Shown piece by piece: positions 1 to 11,426 of a stretch of DNA of 11,426 nt. Under the pieces are notes generated by a model, which searched no databases, had not been told where the DNA came from, and saw only the letters and a list, made by a program, of their open reading frames with translations. Numbering within the stretch: position 1 is the first letter of the stretch; every line of letters begins with the position of its first letter. The translations under genes were made by a program, and so were the position numbers. The stretch comes from Cyclospora cayetanensis (lineage: Eukaryota; Apicomplexa; Conoidasida; Eucoccidiorida; Eimeriidae), in contig NW_020312340.1 of assembly GCF_002999335.1 (NCBI RefSeq), positions 1-11,426 of the forward strand, read 5' to 3'.

Positions 1-122
1 AAAAGAACTCACAGCAAAGAAAGACGGGAATGAAAGGGTGAGAGAATGTAAGTTTTTTGTGAGAGCGGAAGACGGCAAAGAAGATACTCTGGTGACAGGA
101 GTTATGACAGGTGATCTTCCAA

Positions 123-366
123 ACAAGACAAAAAGAGAAAAAGACAGACAGACAGACAGAGAAAGAGTGAGGGAGGGAGGGAGGGATAGGGATAGAGAGA
201 TAGAGATGGATAGAGAAAAGGTGGAGAGAAAGAGCGATATGAATAGAGAAAAAGTGATAGAGATGAATATATATATAGAGAGAGGGAGGGGGACGGAGAG
301 AGGGAGAGATAAAGAGCGATAGAGAGAAAGAAAGAAAGAGTGCCATAGAGGGAGATAGAGAGCGCG
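123..366. repeat. Purine-rich (GA/GACA/TA) microsatellite block
   Basis: Nearly uninterrupted purines on the plus strand: GACA repeats near 144-160, GGGA runs near 170-186, GAGA/GATA runs to about 366, and a short (TA)n at 267-275. Open frames across it give only Arg/Glu/Asp-rich plus-strand or Ser/Leu-rich minus-strand low complexity, so I do not treat them as coding. The minus strand reads as CT-rich sequence like the introns of the MCM4 gene downstream, which makes an intron or UTR of a minus-strand gene possible. That is inference only. Confidence 0.8.
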
Positions 367-1855
367 AGTGATAGAAAGAGGACGTGGATGTTCGTCCTTT
401 TGCAGGAAGATTTTTTTGCCCATAAGCCTCTTGGTTTTGTATCTTTTAGCGCACCTTCGCCGCCTGCTACAGAGACTGCAGACTGCAGCACTATACACCC
501 GACCATCAGCAATAAGAAGAATCCAGACACTGCACCGCAGCCGAAGGCAGCACAGCAGAGGCTGCAGCGGCCGTTTCTGCCGCTGGCACTGCTGTGCGCA
601 GCTGCGGCAGGTTCAATCTCCGTTCCATTGGGAAAGGGAACGGATAGAGAGGAGAGCTCCTCATTCCAACGGGGGAGAGGGGGTACACCCCGTGTGGTAA
701 CGGGAGCGCGAAGGCCTGTTCCATGCAGCATAGTACCACCAGAATGAAGCGTACAGCCACTGCTGCTGCTGCGTAGACTACACCTGTTTGGGTTGCAAGT
801 GTCTCTGTGACTGCTTCTTAGCTGCTGCTGCCGCTCCGCGGGCGAACTGCTGAATTGCTCCGAGTTCCTCTGTAGCGGCCTCACACAGCTGCGGTATGGC
901 TGGCATTCGAGGGCGGCAGACGCCAGCCGGAGAGAAACAGAACGGCGGCGAAGGGCTGCTGCTGCCGAGGCTGCTAGAGGGAGTGACGGGCGCGCAAGTA
1001 CAGAGCAGCACTTGTTGTCGTTGCTGGAGCAGCTGCTGGTGTCGGGGTGTTGCGGCACATTGTGGGGAGTCGGATCTTCTGGAAATGTTCGCTGCCGCCT
1101 CCTGCAGCAGCTGCGAGCAGCAGCAGCAAACCCGAGAAGGGTCTGCTGCGTTGCAGAGACACTGGCGGATCGGGAGAGGGGGCTTGCGGAAAGACCAAAA
1201 GGGGGAGGTATGACAAGGGTTTAGGGGCGTGGCATGTTGTATTACAAGAAAATGCTTCTTCTGTTGTGTATGTCGTTGCGCCGATTCACACGCAGACCAG
1301 CGTAACACCGGCACAGGGGCCCCCTAGCTGCAACGGAAGCCGTGGTCGCTGTTTCTTGCAGCCACAGTGGGCATTCAAACTTCAGAAAGAGAGGGCGTTC
1401 TGTTGAATATGAGCATTGAACTTCATGAATGTGCGCTCCAACCTCAGGACCTGCGTCGGCAGCAGCACCGGCTGCCGCGGATGCTGTGTAGGCACTCCTA
1501 TCGTCCGCATCCTCTGCAGATACACCTGGAGGACTCTCCTCATCAGGAGGTGCACCATTGACTGTTATGCGAGGGCATTCCGTACCTCCGCTTCAGAAAA
1601 CACATCGGCAAGCAGGCTGCGTGTGCTGCTGGTGTGCAGCTCTGGCGGGAACGCCAGTCACTCCCAGGTGTATGTACACTCGGGCCGCCGCCTCCGAGGC
1701 GGAAGCGCTCATAGAGTGTCAGAGCTAGCTGCCACAAGGAGTCCAGCAGAGCCTGCTCGGACGGAGCAGGAAAGTGAGCCTTCTGACTCTCAATCAGACA
1801 AGCAGCAGGGGCAGCAGCATCGGCTGCCTCAAGCGCAGCAGCAGCAGCAACGCCA
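367..1855. other. Unresolved region with coding-like fragments on both strands
   Basis: No frame dominates. On minus, the stretch from about 1058 down to 454 is open, includes a hydrophobic run that could be a membrane segment (FFLLLMVGCIVLQ), and meets a donor-like GAAG|GTGCGC just before the CT-rich block. On plus, a Gln/Glu/Arg-rich fragment at about 1059-1207 ends at a donor-like GAG|GTATGA. Another at about 1367-1552 follows a good acceptor (GCTGTTTCTTGCAG, ending 1361) and ends at GAG|GTGCAC. A third at about 1597-1850 is rich in Glu, Ser and Gln. The phases of the 1207 donor and 1362 acceptor do not match, so I could not build a continuous model. The plus fragments may be 5' exons of the Gln-rich gene at 1856. 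I recognise no protein family. Confidence 0.35.
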
Positions 1856-2022
1856 ATGCGAAATCAGCAGCCACTCTCCCTGACGCTGCAAGCCCAGCGA
1901 GTGCCGCCTAGGGATTCCAACGAGCATGTCCTACAGGAGGCGCATCAGCCTTCGCGGTGGGGGCACCAGTCGGGGCAGCATCAGCAGATGCTGCAGCAGC
2001 TGCTGCTGCAGCAGAAAGATCT

Positions 2023-2058
<36 letters not shown>

Positions 2059-4108
2059 CTCCCTGCTCTCGCGAGCAGCTGTAAGCTTGGGTTTCCCTCT
2101 TGAGCCGCGCAGGACGCCTCGTCCTGTTTCTGGCAGTGCACCTCTCCCCAGTACAGGTGTACATACAGCTGATGCTCCGGCAAACCTTTCGCTGGACGCA
2201 ATATCGTCCTCGCCAGCTTCAGTAGCAGCAGCAGCAGCGAGGCGTGCAGTCGGTCTAGGTGGAGGGGTGGTTCCTCGAATGACGGGGTTTTTGCCCGCTG
2301 GATCCTCTGGCTGCAGCTGCGAAATGCCTGTGCATGCAGCCGCAGCTGCAGCCAGCCAAGTGCTGCATGGCGAGGGCGGCTCAAGCACTCCTTGCAGCTC
2401 TGCATGTCTGCCGAATCTCCTCACATCCGCCGCATTCTCCATTCGCTCGAATGCAGGGACGAAGCGGGAACATCTGCCAAGCGGCTTCGAAAGGAGGGCA
2501 GTGGAAAGCAGCTCCTGCATGCCTTCACCCTCCACCCCAGTGCAGTTGCAGCAACACGTGCAGCTGCAGCAACACGTGCAGCTGCAGCAACACGTGCAGC
2601 TGCAACAGCCCCTTGTGCCACCCGTGTATGCAGACGCTGCAGCAGCTGTCGAGATGTTGCAGGCAGCCAAGACGGGGGAGCAGCACAGGCAACGGCAAAG
2701 GCAGCCACGGCAGGAGACACTGCTCATGCAGACGGCTGAAGGATCTGTGGCTATCCAGGATACTGAAGGCGCAGTGCATGCGCTGCAGCAGCAGCTAGAA
2801 GACTTGCAGCTCCAGCTGCGGCGACTGCAGCAGCACAGTCCGCTGCTGCAGCCTCTGTTACAAGGCAATGCTGCGCAGCTGCTGCAGCAGCAACACCACC
2901 ACCGTGAGCATCCAGAGCAGCAACAACAACACCATGAGCATCCAGAGCAGCAGCAGCAACAACACCATTACCACCACCATGAGCATCCAGAGCAGCAGCA
3001 GCAACAACACCACCACCACCATGAGCACCCAGAACAACAGCAGCAGCAACAACACCACCATCACCACCATGAGCAACCAGAGCAACAACAACACCACGAT
3101 CACCACCATGAGCACCCAGAGCAGCAGCAGCAGCAACAGCTGTTGCTGCCGCCTCCGTCACGGACGTGCAGCGACACTGCATGCGAGTCTTGCAGGGTGC
3201 TGCCTGATTTTGCTGCCGATGCGTTGCTACTAAAGCAGCAACTGGGTGACTTGCTGCATCGTCTTCACAGCACTGGGGCAGCAGCAGCTGCTGTTGCTCC
3301 CCCCGCTGCTGTTTCAGAGGCATCCAGTGCAACTCGGCAACAGGCACACCATCACCTGCTTAAGCTTCAGGGGCAGCTCCAGAAGCAGGCTGTAGAGCAG
3401 CAGCAACAGCTGCAGCAGCAGCAGAAGTTGCAGCAGCAGCAAGTTCAGATGTCTGTTCAGGTTGGGGAGCTAGGAAACTGGCATGCAGCGTTTCAGAGGC
3501 AATTTGTGGAGCAACAAGAGCAGATTCGAGCGCTGCAGCAGCAGCTGAACGTTTTGCAGCAGCAGCAGCAGCACGTGCTGCAGCAGTTACACCAACTGCA
3601 ACAGCTTGCCCAGGAAGAGAACTCCCAACTGCAGGCGGCACTGCTCTATTTTGTCACCGAGCGAACGCAGCAGAAACGTCGAGGTGCAGCAGCAACCCCA
3701 CGCGCAGCGGTGGTGGCCGCTGCTGCTGCTGCTCTTAAGAGGACGCATGCAACGTCTGTGCGAGCCGCGGAGGGATTCTCGCTCGAGGCGTGCTCCCAAC
3801 AGCAGCAACAACAAGGCTTGTTCTCGCCTACCAGTAGTGTAGCGAGCAGCGCAGCAAGCAGTTGTGTGCCTACAGCAACTACAGCGGCAACAAGGGAAGG
3901 CGACGGGCTGGAGCGGCAGTATGCACGGGGTCAAAAGCAGCACGACAAATGGAAATTAGGAGCAGATACAGCAGCAGCGCCACCGACCACACACACTGGA
4001 CGCCCCTCTGCAGATAACACAGCAGGGGGGGCAACGCTAGCAAGGCAACGCCTAAGCAGTGGCAGTAGAAACCGAGTTCCCAGTGTATGCATCTCGGATA
4101 GTGACTAG
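1856..4108 (+). CDS. Gln-rich, His-rich coiled-coil-prone protein of unknown function (5' end uncertain)
   Basis: This is a 750-codon open frame ending in TAG. I do not recognise the family. Visible features are a Gln11 tract at residues 57-67, Ala/Ser-rich linkers, a hexapeptide repeat VQLQQH at about 229-251, and a heptad-like Leu/Gln stretch at about 305-325. A His/Glu/Pro/Gln repeat block follows at about 346-428. A second long Gln/Leu coiled-coil-like segment at about 500-600 ends in the less repetitive QEENSQLQAALLYFVTERTQ. The tail is basic, then Ser/Ala-rich, with an acidic end (ISDSD). Hydrophobic spacing in the Leu/Gln segments argues for a self-associating structural or regulatory protein, but that is inference. 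No signal peptide or membrane helix is seen. The ATG at 1856 has weak context (no purine at -3) and the frame is open back to 1787, so the true start may lie in upstream exons. Minus-strand frames here are CTG-repeat shadows. Confidence 0.65.
2024..2056 (+). repeat. (CAG)11 microsatellite
   Basis: Eleven perfect CAG codons encode Gln11 inside the Gln-rich open frame. This is the longest uninterrupted CAG run of that frame; elsewhere Gln is coded by mixed CAG and CAA. Pure runs are prone to slippage, so the length may vary between strains. Confidence 0.95.
2540..2608 (+). repeat. 18-bp coding tandem repeat (VQLQQH)
   Basis: There are nearly four copies of an 18-bp unit (GTGCAGCTGCAGCAACAC). 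The first copy differs at one base (CAGTTG) and the last is cut short after VQLQQ. Because the unit is six codons long, the frame is kept. The middle copies are identical, indicating recent duplication. Confidence 0.95.
2891..3139 (+). repeat. Coding repeat block: His-run, HEHPEQ core, Gln-run
   Basis: Six degenerate units occur in frame. Each has two to six His (with occasional Arg, Tyr or Asp), then a core close to HEHPEQ, then Gln3-6. The unit varies from about 11 to 16 codons because the His and Gln runs change length independently while the Glu-x-Pro-Glu core stays fixed; one unit has EQPEQ. Both CAC/CAT and CAG/CAA codons are mixed, so it is not pure slippage of one triplet. Dense His could bind divalent metal, but nothing in the sequence proves this. 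Confidence 0.9.
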
Positions 4109-5263
4109 TGTGACGTTCAACCACCGCCTTGTAAATTAGATAGGCCATGCGCAAGAATCGCGCGTTCAAGTGGCACTACACCGCAGCACGCAGATTCCCT
4201 TCCCGACGAGTGGACTGTCGTTTGTCGCAGCTCCCGCTAAGGCCCCAAGATTCATGCGGTCCTTGCTGCGTGATTTGATCGTCCAGAGTTGTGAGCAGCC
4301 GATCGAGGCGTCCACGCATGCTGCCTACCTCGAATGACGCGGCGCAACAGGACTGCCTCAGGGGAAGAGCATGCACATTAAGCTGCAGTTCAAATAGGCG
4401 AAGGAATGCGTAGACACACCAGGCTTTTTGAAGAGATTCTTAGCAGCGACTTCGGCTAAAACGTAGGCCGGAGCGCCACGAGGAGGGGCATCGGGTTAGG
4501 TGCAGCGCCTTGCGATGAGCTACTGGAATGCATGCACCGCTCGTTCGGACGCGGTGTGTGATGGCTGCCGACATAGGGTTTAGACTCCGAAGCCTGGCTT
4601 TTAGGGATATAGGCTTGTTTTTACTTGGCGGAGGAAACGCTGCCTGCGTCGTACCGCTTGTCCTATAGCGGCTTGCGAACTGACTCCAGGGATGCCTTGC
4701 GGCGTCGGAAGTTACACCTGACTACAAAAGGGGGGTGAAAACCACTATTATGCCAATCATATTTCTAGAAGAGGTGTCATAGGTGGAATATCGCCTAAGA
4801 AGGTTCGGATACGGTGTTAGGAGCAGTTGCTCTTGCAACACTCTTCACTGTCTGTGGGTCGTGCGGGGTGGTTTTAGGGGGGGTTGTTGCTAGTACACGG
4901 TGCCGCTGCCATTGGTGGCGTTATGCGCAGCCGCTGGTACTGCATCGTTTTGGTTTTTCATCTTCTTTTGTTTATTAATGAACAACAAAAAGTCCATAGG
5001 CCTGCTCCTTCACTGGGGTAGTGTTGAGGCGCTCCCCAATACTTTTCTGAGCCTGCCACCCCCCTCCCTGAACTCCGTGTTCTTCTCTCCTCGGTCTCCC
5101 TTCCGGTCTCCTTCTGCCTTATTTTTCCATTCCCTTCGATTTCAGCCTCTCTAAGCTGTAAATACGGAGTTGCTCGACTCAGGCCGTATCCCCCGTTTGC
5201 GCGTAGCCTCGCCACTGGCAGCGCTCGTATCAGCAACAACAGCAGCAGCACTCCTTCTTTACA
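4109..5263. other. Intergenic region between the Gln-rich frame and MCM4
   Basis: I see no convincing gene. Open frames are short and lack repeat-free coding character. The left part (4109-4900) is mixed composition with no repeats or RNA gene that I can recognise. The right part contains a pyrimidine-rich stretch (about 5050-5155) ending in an acceptor-like TTCGATTTCAG at 5145, which could be the 3' end of a 5'-UTR intron of MCM4. A CAGCAACAACAGCAGCAGCA stretch sits at 5231-5250, just before the MCM4 start. The MCM4 promoter should lie here, but no element can be named with confidence. Confidence 0.55.
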
Positions 5264-11115
<5,852 letters not shown>

Positions 11116-11426
11116 GTCTGTCCTTCAGTCCTCCCCCCTTAGACCGTCGATGCGCTGCAATGCGAGGCTTTCTCTCTCCGGCTTGCCTGGCACGCATGCA
11201 TATGCGTAGTTCACAACAGAGGCAGTCGAGCACTTGTCCGCTCCTCTTCTTCCTCCTCCTCCTCCTCCTTCTCTTTCTCTCTCTCTCTCTCCCTCTCTCT
11301 CTCCCTCTCTCGATCTCTGTCTCTGTCCACAGTGTAACTCTCGTTGGTCGCCGTGTCACTAAAACATAAAATAAGAATCAATAATACTATGCTACTCGTC
11401 TCTATACAAAACAAGACAAATATAAT
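11116..11426 (+). other. MCM4: Probable start of MCM4 intron 11, CT-rich, running to the window edge
   Basis: Contains a long pyrimidine tract (about 11231-11331: CTC/CTT triplets, then CT dinucleotides) ending in an acceptor-like CTGTCCACAG at 11331. It is followed by AT-rich sequence with frequent stops. The sequence after 11331 shows no MCM4 homology, so it could be more intron or a short unrelated terminal exon with 3' UTR (phase 2 would give about a dozen residues, then TAA). Confidence 0.45.
11231..11331 (+). repeat. CTC/CT pyrimidine microsatellite
   Basis: CTC and CTT triplets (to about 11272) grade into (CT)n with occasional CCCT, then CTCTGT, ending at CCACAG. It resembles the CT tracts of introns 1 and 5. 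Confidence 0.93.

Noticed and set aside
102..1058. A 318-codon minus-strand open frame
   Set aside because: Its C-terminal third is Leu/Ser/Tyr low complexity from the CT microsatellite and the rest matches no family I know; at most its upstream part may be an exon.
1908..3347. Several overlapping minus-strand frames rich in Ala, Cys, Leu or Val
   Set aside because: They are reverse-frame readings of CAG/CAA/CAC repeats in the plus-strand Gln-rich frame.
4560..4620. AGGGTTTAG and TTTTAGGGATATAGG resembling apicomplexan telomere repeat (TTTAGGG)
   Set aside because: Only single isolated copies, also one near 1215; no tandem array.
4900..5154. An 84-codon plus-strand frame before MCM4
   Set aside because: Pyrimidine-rich, with Ser/Phe/Leu low complexity at its end; more likely 5' flank or UTR than coding.

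Overview
The window looks like nuclear DNA of an apicomplexan protist, most likely a coccidian of the Eimeria type. Three things suggest this: CAG/CAA trinucleotide tracts read as poly-Gln, Ala or Ser in exons; short introns rich in CT, TG and TA microsatellites; and a conserved intron-rich replication gene with Gln-rich insertions. The genus is inferred from style only. Nothing bacterial, viral or CRISPR-like is present.

Layout. Positions 1-370 are a strongly purine-rich microsatellite block. Its complement is CT-rich like the introns of the MCM4 gene below, so it may be an intron or UTR of a minus-strand gene that leaves the window. Positions 370-1855 contain scattered coding-like fragments on both strands that I could not assemble into a gene. 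Positions 1856-4108 (+) are a 750-codon open frame for a very Gln-rich, His-rich, coiled-coil-prone protein of unknown function; its 5' end is probably incomplete. Positions 4109-5263 are intergenic and 5' flanking sequence.

Positions 5264 to about 11115 (+) hold the one gene that can be identified firmly: the replicative helicase subunit MCM4, in at least eleven exons. I placed exon borders by GT-AG sites, codon phase and agreement with the MCM4 family. All ten internal junctions keep phase and nine rejoin family sequence cleanly. The junction inside the zinc ribbon (exon 4 to 5) needs an unusual insertion. The spliced protein reaches about residue 770 and carries the MCM N-terminal domain, zinc ribbon, Walker A, Walker B, sensor 1 and arginine finger. 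The last part of the AAA+ lid and the C-terminal winged helix are not found, so the gene probably runs past the right edge.

The most unusual structure lies in the MCM4 introns. Six of the ten complete introns carry their own private tandem repeat: an 18-bp minisatellite with a 90-bp higher-order period and a TGCATGC-type core, a degenerate 14-16-bp TG-rich array of over 500 bp, a 12-bp CTGCTATTATTG array, and TA/TG/CT/GCAT microsatellites. Introns 9 and 10 are both multiples of three with no in-frame stop, so retention would insert residues without truncating the protein. I see no clear new biological system; these intron arrays and the zinc-ribbon junction are the best leads.
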